Shown one piece after another: positions 56,001 to 64,000 of a DNA stretch of 64,000 bases. The translations under genes and the position numbers were made by a program. The stretch is from positions 1,087,193 to 1,151,192 of the forward strand of contig CAXAMN010018890.1 in NCBI GenBank assembly GCA_963970005.1, read 5' to 3'. How positions within the stretch are numbered: the stretch's first letter is position 1; each line of letters opens with the position of its first letter. The notes under the pieces were generated by a model. That model was not told the DNA's origin. It saw only the letters and a list, made by a program, of their open reading frames with translations, and did not search any database. Origin of the DNA: Durusdinium trenchii (taxonomy: Eukaryota; Sar; Dinophyceae; Suessiales; Symbiodiniaceae).

Positions 56001-58022
56001 TGTGCTGTATCCTCTCCCTGCATTGGGGACCAACCAAGTTGTGCCTCAGTGACAAGCCACTGCAAGGGTTAAAAAGCAATTCCTTTCTCCTGTCACGTCT
56101 TGGCTAAAAGGGAAATGAACTTGGTATAGGACCCTGTTGACCAGTTATATAAGTCCGGTGGCCAAGGCGTATTCGCATCTGTATCTGAGCTGTCTGCTGG
56201 TCACTTGAAAACTACTGGTAAATTTCTACCGGTATCTTTGCTAGCTGCAACTTCTAACCTTTTGTGCCAGCACCTTTTCTACCTATACGGGTACACTTTC
56301 TACAGGTACCTTGTCTACGGGGACATTTTCTACCGGTAAAAGTTCTACCGGTATCTTTTCTACTGGTACCTACTGTATCGGCGCTTACCTTTTCTACTGG
56401 CCCGCGTTTCTACCGGTAGCTTTTGTGCCTGTCCCTTTTTTACCGGCACCTTTTTTAGTGACGCCTTTTGTACCAGAGATACCGGTATCGAGCTTTGGTA
56501 CCTTTTGTATCGGCATGTTCCTTTTCTACCGGTGCCCTTTCCCTTTACTAGCGGCTTTTTCTATATTCTTTTCGTTTGAGCTTGAGCTTATTCCTCTTCC
56601 GGCTTTCGTTTATACATGTTTTTTCCTTTCCCACTTTCCCGTTTCCCATCTCCATGGTCGTCTTCGCCGGTGACACCTCAGTGGCCTTAAGCCACTGTCC
56701 GCTACCTTTGCAGTTATCTAATTGCACTTTCACTCGCCATAAATTGCGATCCCACTTGATTTCGCTCACCGTTCCAAGCCATTCGCCACTGTCTTCCTTG
56801 GATTTGTTTAGGGAACTGGAAAAATACAAAATCTTCTCTAGAAGAGGGTTTGCCCGTAGAGAAAGTAGAAAAATTTCTTAAGTAACACTACGCCGTGCTT
56901 TCGAGCCCGAAGTCGGAGAGGTCCCACCGCCAGCGGACACGTTGCATGGTCGAAGCTGGACATGGCGGGATCTTCCCTCCTCCTCGCGCCAGCTTCTTTC
57001 CCATGGCAGCTCCAATCGGGAAGTGATGGGATTTTGGCTACGCTTGGAGAACTTGGGCCGTGAGCTGCAGCAAAAGTGAAAGTAGCGCAAGTATCATTCT
57101 ACTAATGACCCTGTGCAAGTCACACTGATAGCTAACGCTGGCGACCAACCCTTAACCCTATCACCCCATCCTCTCATCCTCTCCTTTTCCTGTCCCATTT
57201 CTGTACTCTTCGTGTCCTCTTTCTGTCCTCTTCCTGTCTTCTTTCTGTCTTCTTCTTGTCCTTGTCCTGTTCTTTTCGTGTTCTTTTCATGTTCTTTTCG
57301 CGTCTTCTTCCTCTCCTTTTTGTGAAGTGTTTGTGTTCAATTGCTGTCCTGTTCGTGTCTTTCTCCTGTCACCTGTCCCTTTCCTCTCTTTTTCGTATCC
57401 TTTTCCTGTCCTCTTCCTGTCCTTTTCGTGTCTTTTTCTTGTTATCTTTCTGTCCTTTTCCTGTCATTGCCCTTTTCCCGTCCTTGTTCAGTTCTCTTCT
57501 TGTCCTTTTTGTGTTCTTTTCCTGTCCTCTTCCTGTCTTTTTTCCCAAGCGACCCCACAAGGACTCCAGAAGGACACCCCAGGAGAAAAATATCACTCAA
57601 AACGATACCGGGAGAAAAAGGTCGCCCGCCCTGCAAACAAGAAGGATTGCCAATCTTCAAAAGCAAAAGGAGCACTAGCACTTAAGGCGAGTTCGCTCTG
57701 GCAGTATTTATCGATAGTTCAAAGCAACACACCACCCGCTCAAAATTGGCCCATGATTCCTGAGCAACATGAGCAACATGGGCCATCCACTAGGTTATGT
57801 ATCCCATACACTCCATGTATGGCATATTTGCCTACATTGGGGTGGTTTGGGGGGTCAATGTATAGGCATATATGGCAGTCCCATGGAGCGTCTGGGTTTT
57901 GCAACCGGTTGCTCTCGTGGCGATGATGTGCGGCCCGAATGCCGCCGCACGCCGGTCGCCCGCCGCCTGAGCAGGACGCCCTCGCCGTGCCGCCGCCGTC
58001 CGAGCCACTGCCCGGTGTAAAC
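48139..58022 (-). CDS. MORN-repeat protein (C-terminal 196 codons reconstructed, 12 exons)
   Basis: MORN repeats (about 23 residues, consensus YxGxWxxGxxHGxGxxxxxDG) form beta-hairpin rods in proteins that tether membranes, cytoskeleton or cilia, and in PIP5 kinases. Exons: 57967-58022, 55424-55473, 54803-54864, 54643-54676, 53580-53608, 52827-52891, 52090-52134, 50386-50417, 49986-50054, 49715-49762, 49251-49297 and 48139-48192 (stop TGA 48139-48141). They total 591 nt and every codon phase closes. Repeat cores in order are YTGQW, YEGQF, YEGQW, YIGDW, FKGEY, YSGQF, YEGGY and YVGQW, then a non-repeat tail RYIDAKGISREGLWK ... RLRWVDEVKESPNQ. Donors: seven GC, two GT, two GA. The N-terminal exons above 58,022 were not found, so a fused catalytic domain cannot be excluded. 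Confidence 0.9.
50386..53608 (-). CDS. MORN exons 5-8, with 29- and 32-nt exons
   Basis: 53580-53608 (SSYIGDWVE, GA donor), 52827-52891 (DMKSGQGLETWADGSTFKGE, GC donor), 52090-52134 (SYSGQFVNDSMHGE, GC donor) and 50386-50417 (TGNGTMRWPD, GT donor). The 29- and 32-nt exons are too short to find by ORF length; they are accepted because each supplies the missing half of a MORN unit and the right codon phase. Confidence 0.85.
50785..50935. repeat. Degenerate tandem repeat (tatctcgttcagactactttagtag)
   Basis: About three copies of tatctc[g/a]tt[t/c]agactactt[c/t]ag at roughly 40-bp spacing from 50792, with fragments continuing to 50935. It lies in the MORN intron between 52,090 and 50,417 and has no coding potential. 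Confidence 0.8.
50940..52080. other. MORN intron interior, nothing further seen
   Basis: Ordinary AT/GC-mixed sequence. Short AT runs at 51600-51630 are the only notable feature. Confidence 0.5.
54643..58022 (-). CDS. MORN exons 1-4 (as placed)
   Basis: 57967-58022 (VYTGQWLGRRRHGEGVLL, GC donor), 55424-55473 (PDGGRYEGQFVNDRAC, GT donor), 54803-54864 ([20 protein letters not shown], GC donor) and 54643-54676 (AHGSGKFLHSD, GC donor). Splicing restores three repeats, for example GEGVLLRPDGG and NDRACGRGRF, each across an exon junction. The first exon's acceptor is gtcgtcgag; what precedes it is unknown. Confidence 0.9.
56220..56545. repeat. Minisatellite with ttctaccggta core
   Basis: Many imperfect units of about 17-21 bp built on tt(t)tctaccggta(tc/cc)tttt. 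It produces a low-complexity + frame (FSTGKSSTGIFSTGT) that I reject as a gene. It lies in the first placed MORN intron. Confidence 0.85.
56885..57090 (-). other. Possible exon beginning with ATG
   Basis: An open - strand frame starting MGKKLARGGGKIPPCP runs about 38 codons to a stop. A separate - frame at 56829-56548 contains SGEWLGTVSEIKWDRNLWRV. Both look more coding than random, but they are inside a MORN intron, and no motif or splice link was established. Confidence 0.25.
57180..57545. repeat. CT-rich minisatellite (ctgtcctcttcctgtccttttcgtgt)
   Basis: Degenerate tandem copies of cctgtcc(t)cttt/cttc words, strongly pyrimidine-rich on the + strand, inside the 58.0-to-55.5-kb MORN intron. 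It keeps three + frames and the opposite strand open artificially. Confidence 0.9.
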
Positions 58023-59070
58023 CTCGACGACTTGACGACGGGTCGCGGGTGGCGGGTGTCGAGCGACCGCTCGACGGACGGAGCGCGTGGTCCCCAAAGG
58101 ACGAGGAAAAGATGGCACGGTGGGCCGACCACGGTTAGCTGGTGTAGGGGATCTACGACCTCCTATCGGGGTTATGGTAAAAATTTGGATCTATGACATC
58201 CATGACCGAATTTCTACGACCTCAGTGATCGGGTGACCCCATATGTGAAGGCACGTGTTGTTGTTCTCACGGAGAGCAAGGAGATGAGTGAGGGATGTGG
58301 TTCAGTGACGCGGTGTGAGACAAAGGTGGAGAACCATGTCATGGGTAATTGAGACAGGCATGTCACAGTCTGATTACATAGACCCCCAAATAGATAGACA
58401 AGTAGATCCCCACAAAAAAAAATACAAAAGGGAAAGAAACCGTGCCACTATCTATTTGGGGACCACCACTATATGTCTGATTGGACACTTGGATTGTCTG
58501 GAAATGTGAGAAGAGGGGGAGGTACAACGTCTACCGGACTCTAAGGTCCTACGTGCCTGCATTGGTTTACCAGTTTACCACACCAAACCACTGCATGGGG
58601 GTCGGTCTAGTGTAGGGACAAGTGAAGTCTCCCTAGCCACAGTGCCTTCGATGTGATGGATCATCCCGTCTATGGGAGTGTATACTTCCAATGCTCTACG
58701 CGAGCATAGAGTCACAGTCCTAGTCAACCAACATTGTATTTGCTTAGTCCATCAACATGAATCTTTCGAGTCGGAGTCCATGGACTGCCAGGACTGCCAA
58801 GAACCCTTGAACAACTATCTCCAAGTCTGGAAGATATGATATGGATTGCTTCAGGAATGCTGTACATGTTTAACATTCCTTCCTTCAAAAAAGACTAATG
58901 AAAACACAGGATTAATCAATCCCCCCCTAGTTAACCCGAGCCCACAAAGCCGCCGGAAATTGCCCAAATTAAAAGTATTATTGGCTGTTGATTTTCCCCC
59001 CCTATGGTCTAGTTTTCTACCAACAATCCCCCCCAGTTAATCCGAGCCCACAACCAGGTCAATTTTTCGT
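58023..59070. other. No supported gene
   Basis: Expected location of further N-terminal MORN exons, but none recognised. Short repeats (ctacgacctc, gatctatgac) near 58145-58220 only. Confidence 0.35.
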
Positions 59071-59071
59071 A

Positions 59072-59344
<273 letters not shown>

Positions 59345-59549
59345 TGTTTGATGAAATCCTTTAAAATGTCTAGGGCTCAGGGCCTATAAATTGCCTTATT
59401 AAAAACCATTTAAAAACAATCATTTGACAAGCTCACAAAGGGTACCCCTCACAAGGGCCGGTCCCCCATCAATAATCTGCACTACTACCCCCTATTAATT
59501 TGATCCTGTGTCCCTGGCCTTTTCTTTTTGTTTAAACTTGTTGTGACTA

Positions 59550-59635
59550 CCTACTACCTACTACCTACTACCTACCTACTACCTACTACTACCTACTACC
59601 TACTACCGACGACGACTACTGCGACTACGATGGCT
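59550..59635. repeat. ctacctactac repeat
   Basis: Tandem ctac(ctac)tac words ending in gacgacgactactgcgac; related in sequence to the array at 59072. Confidence 0.9.
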
Positions 59636-59802
59636 ACCTGAGCCGATAATTCACGGGGGGTGGACCTCATGAGTGGTATCTCAGACCTTTTTGACCTTGT
59701 TGACCTACCATGTGGGGGGGGTTACTAATCCGGTCTATGCATTACACGACATCTCCAGGTCTTCACTCTTCGGTGTTCACCATTTCTTCGTCCCTTTCAA
59801 AG

Positions 59803-60072
59803 GATCGGCCCACCAACCAAAGAACCCCCGCCGCACCAAGTCCACCGCAACGACCCCCCCGGCCCAGCCCCAGCTCCTCCGGAACGGCCGCTCCGGTTCG
59901 GCAGCCGGTCCGGTGGTCGGGCGTCCGGGCGATGTGATGCTCCAGCTCCACGGGTCCTCGCTCATGAGGGCCCTGGCCGAGGTCCGCGGACCGGCGGAAG
60001 AGCGGGGTTCGGCAGAGTTTGTGGCGTGCATCAATGGGGGACTCATGCGATTCAATGGAAGAACTCAATTGG
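59803..60072 (+). CDS. Possible exon, unknown protein
   Basis: Open between an AG acceptor (ttcaaag at 59802) and a consensus donor GTAAGT (60072-60077), with residues such as QLLRNGRSGSAAGPVVGRPG and SSLMRALAEVRGPAEERGSA. The GC-rich region leaves the opposite strand open too. No domain recognised. Confidence 0.3.
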
Positions 60073-60874
60073 TAAGTTGTAGGGGAATTGATTGAATTAG
60101 CAATTAGCTTGTAAATGCTTATAATATCTTATGACGAGTTTATATTGCGTAACTCGTCTGACCTGGCCCACCAAACACCAAGGTTTCTACATGGTTCCCA
60201 TTACACAATCCGACTGCCATAAACAAGTAGCAACTTATATAAGACATACAAGTAGAACCTCGAAACCACTCATCTTCACAGCCTCACTGACTAGAATCCA
60301 GCTGTGGGATGGGTTCATGAGACCAATATGAAACACCTATAGCCAATCTCCTACTTAGCTGATCTATTGAAGACCAATGGCACCGGTGGACACCATTTAC
60401 CATCTCCAAGCCAACCGCTGACATCTCTGTCAGCAAATCAAACGAAGGGAGCTCCAGCGCCCCAACTCCAGGCCTCCGGCAGCTTGGTCGCATCGAAGAC
60501 GGACGCAGTCTCAGGCCTATCGTCCCATGGACGACGGAACGACGGACCACGAAGCGAGGCCGGTGAAGCAAGGCATCCCAAAGCTCAACTCCTTGAAGTT
60601 CAGGGTCTCAGGGCCCCCCCGTTTTTCATCCTTTCGCTTGATGTCTTGATGTGAGGTTAGGGAGGGGTATGTGATAGATGATCTAGATGAGAAAGGCAAG
60701 AACCTCAGTTCCCGTGTTTGTACTTATAATTGTTGGCTTAAACAAATATGGCTCTCAAACACGTCATGTTCCTTCAAAAAGTTATGCCGGTTACCGTGTT
60801 TAAAGGCCAGGTTGCCCCCCCGAAGAAAACAAAAGCTCTAAATGATTCAGACCCCCGAGTGATTCAAAAACAAA

Positions 60875-61261
60875 CTAGGTCCCGGCTGATAGACGGCCGT
60901 GGTGTAAGTCAATGATGGTCGTGGATGAATCAGCCCAACTTTTCATCAGTGGAATCAGGGTCAATTCCAAGCAGATTTGCCTGAAATGAGAGTTTCGCTG
61001 AGGCGAAATGCTGATTTCGAAGCATTTCATTTTCGAAACTACGTAACTAATTGGGCCGTCGGAAAAAGTTGCGACTTTTTCAGTCTTCACAAGAGCTCCT
61101 CCAAGCGGCGCAAGAACTGAGCCGGTGTGGCATAGGTCAAGCTTTGGCGCCAAGCCCACATGTACACGTACTGCTAGGTTGGCCGGCAAAAGAGCCTTTA
61201 AACTCTGCCAGCTTCTATCGAGCATCTGCGTACATCTTTGTAAACGGTCGGGCATAAACAC
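60875..61261 (-). CDS. 128-codon ORF inside the TIR element, unknown
   Basis: ATG-started frame (MFMPDRLQRCTQMLDRSWQS) that stays open to a stop just outside the left terminal repeat. Composition is protein-like (GPISYVVSKMKCFEISISPQ), but I see no transposase motif such as DDE spacing, and 128 codons is too short for a transposase. It may be a fragment or chance. Confidence 0.3.
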   Translation of the reverse strand: MFMPDRLQRCTQMLDRSWQSLKALLPANLAVRVHVGLAPKLDLCHTGSVLAPLGGALVKTEKVATFSDGPISYVVSKMKCFEISISPQRNSHFRQICLELTLIPLMKSWADSSTTIIDLHHGRLSAGT

Positions 61262-61434
61262 GTTGCATCAACTTCATGCAGCAAGTGCAACCGAACGTTA
61301 ACATGCCCCACCCCACCCCACCCCATTCCCACACGTAGCATCCACATCCCCCTCAAGCAAACATGCAAAAACGACAGCGTAGAAAACGACAAATCAAGAA
61401 AATGCAAGAAAACACCACGGCCGTCTATCAGCCG
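60883..61434. mobile_element. 552-bp element with perfect 23-bp terminal inverted repeats
   Basis: The ends 60883-60905 (cggctgatagacggccgtgg+tgt) and 61412-61434 are exact reverse complements over 23 bp; the match stops on both sides. No clear target-site duplication is visible. Inside, a - strand frame runs 61261-60875 through one terminal repeat. Fits a non-autonomous DNA transposon (MITE) or a short relic of a larger one. Confidence 0.75.
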
Positions 61435-62372
61435 TGGGCCAACTACATACATGCTTTTGGCACCTCAAACACAACTTGTCAGCTCTTGTTACCCCAAACT
61501 TGCTGGTCTTCCCGAACGACATCGAACGACCATTAAAGTACCGGACGCACCGATTATAACTATTTTTGACTATGGGGCTTAGACTGGAAGGCTAAGGGGG
61601 GTAGGGTGACGACCTTCGCGAGCCAACACCGGAAGGTACTAATTGATCTGATTGAAGGTATACCAGCATGCTGTTGGGGGAACCGGGAAATCTGAGGCTG
61701 TATAGAATGTAAAACAAAATAGCAAACAGTGATCAGGAATGGAGTTTTGATCGTTTGGCCGCCAAACCCACCAACCGACTCAGCCATGGGATGAACATCC
61801 GACGCCGACACGCCGGCACGGCTCGACACAATCCTGTACTGGCAGCTCCGTCGACTGATGAGGCGGGTGGTGGATTTGTGGGATCCACCTGCCTCCTTGG
61901 GGATTTCACAGGTGGATGCCCAGATGAGGGGGGTGTCTGGGAATGAAAGTGACCTGTCGCCTGCCCGAAGGGCAGAACACGTCTGTCACGTCTCATGGAC
62001 TCCTAACTTCACCCTCCACGTCTCAAATGCATCGGACCAATGGGCAAAAGAGAGATGTCAGAGGTTGCCAAGTGGACAACCCAAGAATGCCACAATTGTC
62101 AGAGCTGATTCAGAACTCATCAGAACTCCATACAACATGCTAGCCTGGTAATGCCTGATGAAGCAGGACACGAGTCACGCGGTGCCCACATGGTGCTTCA
62201 GATGTCCTGCGACTCCCTCACTCGAGGCCCTCAGTTCCCCTGAAACAGAATGGCTCACCTTGTTCCGCCTGTTCTCGTTGGATGGGGAAACCAATCCCCC
62301 CAACACAAGGTTCAAGGGGTTATGCACCAACTGGGTAATTAGTGATTACGATACTTAACATATATACACAAT
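61435..62372. other. No supported gene
   Basis: A + frame at 61858-62151 (GVSGNESDLSPARRAEHVCH) and an overlapping - frame are both open in a GC-richer patch. Neither has a motif or clear splice site. Confidence 0.3.
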
Positions 62373-62480
62373 ATACCAGGACCCTAAAGTGACCCTTTGA
62401 TATCCCAGGATGAGGTCACTTAGGTCTGTACAAGGTCACGAAAATAGACTCCAAAGAGGTCACTTTGAAGGTCCTGGTAT
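62373..62480. mobile_element. 108-bp inverted-repeat element (MITE-like)
   Basis: The left end ataccaggaccctaaagtgacc pairs with the right end ggtcactttgaaggtcctggtat (reverse complement with one insertion and one mismatch), and inner gaggtcactta/aaagaggtcact words add partial symmetry. No coding capacity. Confidence 0.8.
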
Positions 62481-62508
62481 AATACTTTGAAACATGATTC
62501 CCATCCAT

Positions 62509-62817
62509 TCACCGAATGACCTGCTTGTTTTGATAAGCTAATCTGTCCGTGTGTCCGAAGCAGCGACCGATGGCTAGCCGATGGCTGTCTTCCCCCAGGA
62601 GCCCCGGCAAGTTGAAGAAGAGGGAGTTGGTTGGCACTGCTTTGAGACCAGTCTCCTGACTCAGCTGGCCCAGTGAACCCATCTCTGGCGGGCGTCGTTT
62701 TCGGGACTGGACGCAGGGGGACGAGTGTTCGGTGGTTCTTTTGGGGCCAAGAAGCGGCTCCTGAGCCAAGGCACGAAGCCAGCAATTCAAGTCAAATGTT
62801 TTGAGCCAGAAGAACAT
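62509..62817 (-). other. Possible exon, unknown
   Basis: An open - frame of 102 codons (RALAQEPLLGPKRTTEHSSP, then GQLSQETGLKAVPTNSLFFN). Ordinary composition but no recognised family. A second - frame at about 63045-62937 (FKGDVAVRRLLRDVSVTSEA, ending AVAETIRSF and a stop) could be its neighbour or a separate end. Confidence 0.25.
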
Positions 62818-62949
62818 TGAACACCAGTGACAAAGCTATTTTATATAAATAGTGTTTCCTTGTTTCCCTCTGCGGTAGACCTTCATCGCCATGCCATAGA
62901 CTAGTTGCCCCTAGCAGATTGAAACACAACACCGTGTCAGAACGAGCGG

Positions 62950-63219
62950 ATGGTTTCTGCCACCGCTGCGACCGCTTCGGACGTGACTGACACGTCGCGA
63001 AGCAGGCGGCGAACAGCAACGTCGCCTTTGAAAGGAAGTCGAGTCCCTCCAAAACAGGAGTTCAAACCCTCCTCAATGAGGAAAGTCATGGTGTTTTGTT
63101 TTTTTGTGTGTGGTTTTATTTTTTTCAATAGCACCCCACGCGTTGCACCCCAAGTCTTCCCCAAAGCTCCAGTCTTCGAAGACGAACGCTGGTTCCGGGT
63201 CCATCCAAACTTTCGCTGA
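62950..63219 (+). CDS. Possible 89-aa protein with one membrane segment
   Basis: ATG at 62950 and stop at 63217-63219. A basic Ser/Thr-rich start, then VMVFCFFVCGFIFFN as a candidate signal-anchor, then PRVAPQVFPKAPVFEDERWF. However, the hydrophobic part coincides with a pyrimidine-rich tract ending in CAATAG (63129-63130), which may be an intron acceptor, and the other strand is also open. Confidence 0.25.
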   Translation: MVSATAATASDVTDTSRSRRRTATSPLKGSRVPPKQEFKPSSMRKVMVFCFFVCGFIFFNSTPRVAPQVFPKAPVFEDERWFRVHPNFR

Positions 63220-63349
63220 GAAAGGACCGAACCGGAGCGACGAAGGGCGAGCAAAGATCGCTCAAATGCCTGCCTGAGAAAAGAACAGGAATTACACCGG
63301 CAAGGGACCCCAAATAGTGTAAAGAGGAACAGATGGAACATGGCATCAC

Positions 63350-63775
63350 GTGGAAGGAAAGCAGGAGCACACAGATGAAAGCACAAATATGAGAGGAGAC
63401 ATACAAGAGCACAAATGGGAGAGTGCACAGATGAGAGCAGCAGATGCGGAAGCATGTGAAAGACCAGAGGGACCAGGCGTGAGGTTGTAAGCATGAGAGT
63501 GCGACCAACGTAGTGCCAAAAATGCTAGAGTAGTATGGCTTGAAGGTCGTTGTAAAACAAAAAGCTACGACTGCAGACGCGCATGTCTTCCGCGGTGGCA
63601 AGCTGCGAGTGCGTGCGATTGAAATTCAAAACCCTTCAAGAACATCTGCACATCGAGATTCACGAGCACAAATGCGAGCACACATATGAGAGCATATGGG
63701 AGCACATATGAGAGCACAAATGTGAGAGCACATACAAGCACAAATCTGAGAGCACATAGGCGAGTACATAGGAGC
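63350..63775. repeat. Degenerate gagagcacaaatgtgagagcacatac repeat
   Basis: Many imperfect copies of (ga)gagcacaaatg / gagcacatatgag words of 12-24 bp, densest at 63660-63770. They translate on the - strand into a Cys/Ala/Ile-rich string (CALICAPICSHMCARICA), which I treat as an artefact. Confidence 0.85.
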
Positions 63776-63784
63776 ATTTCGAAG

Positions 63785-64000
63785 TTCACAATGTACCGCA
63801 CCTGCCACGAAATCTGCACATCGAGGTTCACAAGTACTGCGCCTGCCACGAAATCTGCACATCGAGGTTCACAATGTACTGCGCCTGCCACGAAATCTGC
63901 ACATCGAGCTTCACAAAGTGCTGCGCCTGCCACGAAATCTGCACATCGAGATGCACAAAGTGCTGCGCCTGCCACGAAATCTGCACATCGAGATTCACAA
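63785..64000. repeat. 42-bp minisatellite running to the window end
   Basis: Five near-identical units with the core cctgccacgaaatctgcaca + tcgag, then ttcacaa and a variable spacer. Unit length is 42 bp (one unit about 39). Units run off the right edge. The - strand frame gives a 14-residue repeat (FVAGAALCEARCAD). Confidence 0.95.

Noticed and set aside
57256-57926. Long + strand ORFs rich in Ser, Phe, Leu and Cys
   Set aside because: Produced by the CT-rich minisatellite, which keeps every frame open.
63350-64000. CRISPR-like regularly spaced repeats
   Set aside because: The units are contiguous or degenerate tandem repeats without unique spacers, and the genome is eukaryotic.

Overview
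The window looks like nuclear DNA of a dinoflagellate, most likely a Symbiodiniaceae-type genome. The evidence is inferential. Two genes can be spliced conceptually exon by exon. Their introns end in AG, but about two thirds start with GC or GA rather than GT. Exons are very short (15 to about 95 nt) and introns reach 3 kb. Tyrosine-recombinase retroelement debris, MITE-like inverted repeats and minisatellites fill the spaces. No prokaryotic operon, tRNA, rRNA, CRISPR array or spliced-leader sequence was seen.

Layout: (1) About 0.4-5.35 kb, + strand: a multi-exon gene for a lysine-rich, acidic, low-complexity protein of unknown function. (2) About 8.3-30.4 kb, - strand: a long-chain acyl-CoA synthetase (ACSL) gene. 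I place 28 exons covering most of the family's conserved motifs, including a 15-nt microexon; the LPLSH block, the segment before the last motifs and the stop codon were not found. (3) 31.5-32.3 kb: a degenerate repeat block. (4) 33.77-33.87 kb: an assembly gap flanked by an identical 47-bp sequence, probably an unmerged overlap. (5) 33.9-43.5 kb, - strand: decayed mobile-element coding DNA with RNase H/RT tail, a possible SAM-binding fragment, a CCCH-finger Gag-like protein, a tyrosine recombinase and a GIY-YIG-like protein. (6) 38.14-39.74 kb: an AT-rich island inside that block carrying a broken superfamily-1-type helicase ORF on the + strand, with base composition unlike everything around it. 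(7) 44-48 kb: GC-rich repeats and uncertain ORFs. (8) 48.14-58.02 kb, - strand: a MORN-repeat gene; 12 exons join in frame to give the last 196 codons and eight MORN repeats. (9) 58-64 kb: triplet repeats, a 552-bp element with perfect 23-bp terminal inverted repeats, a 108-bp inverted-repeat element, weak coding signals and a 42-bp minisatellite at the right edge.

The genes do not form an operon. ACSL would activate fatty acids with CoA; the MORN protein would be a membrane- or cytoskeleton-associated scaffold. The most unusual items are the AT-rich helicase island lodged among mobile-element remnants, the dominance of GC/GA intron donors, and the ACSL microexon.
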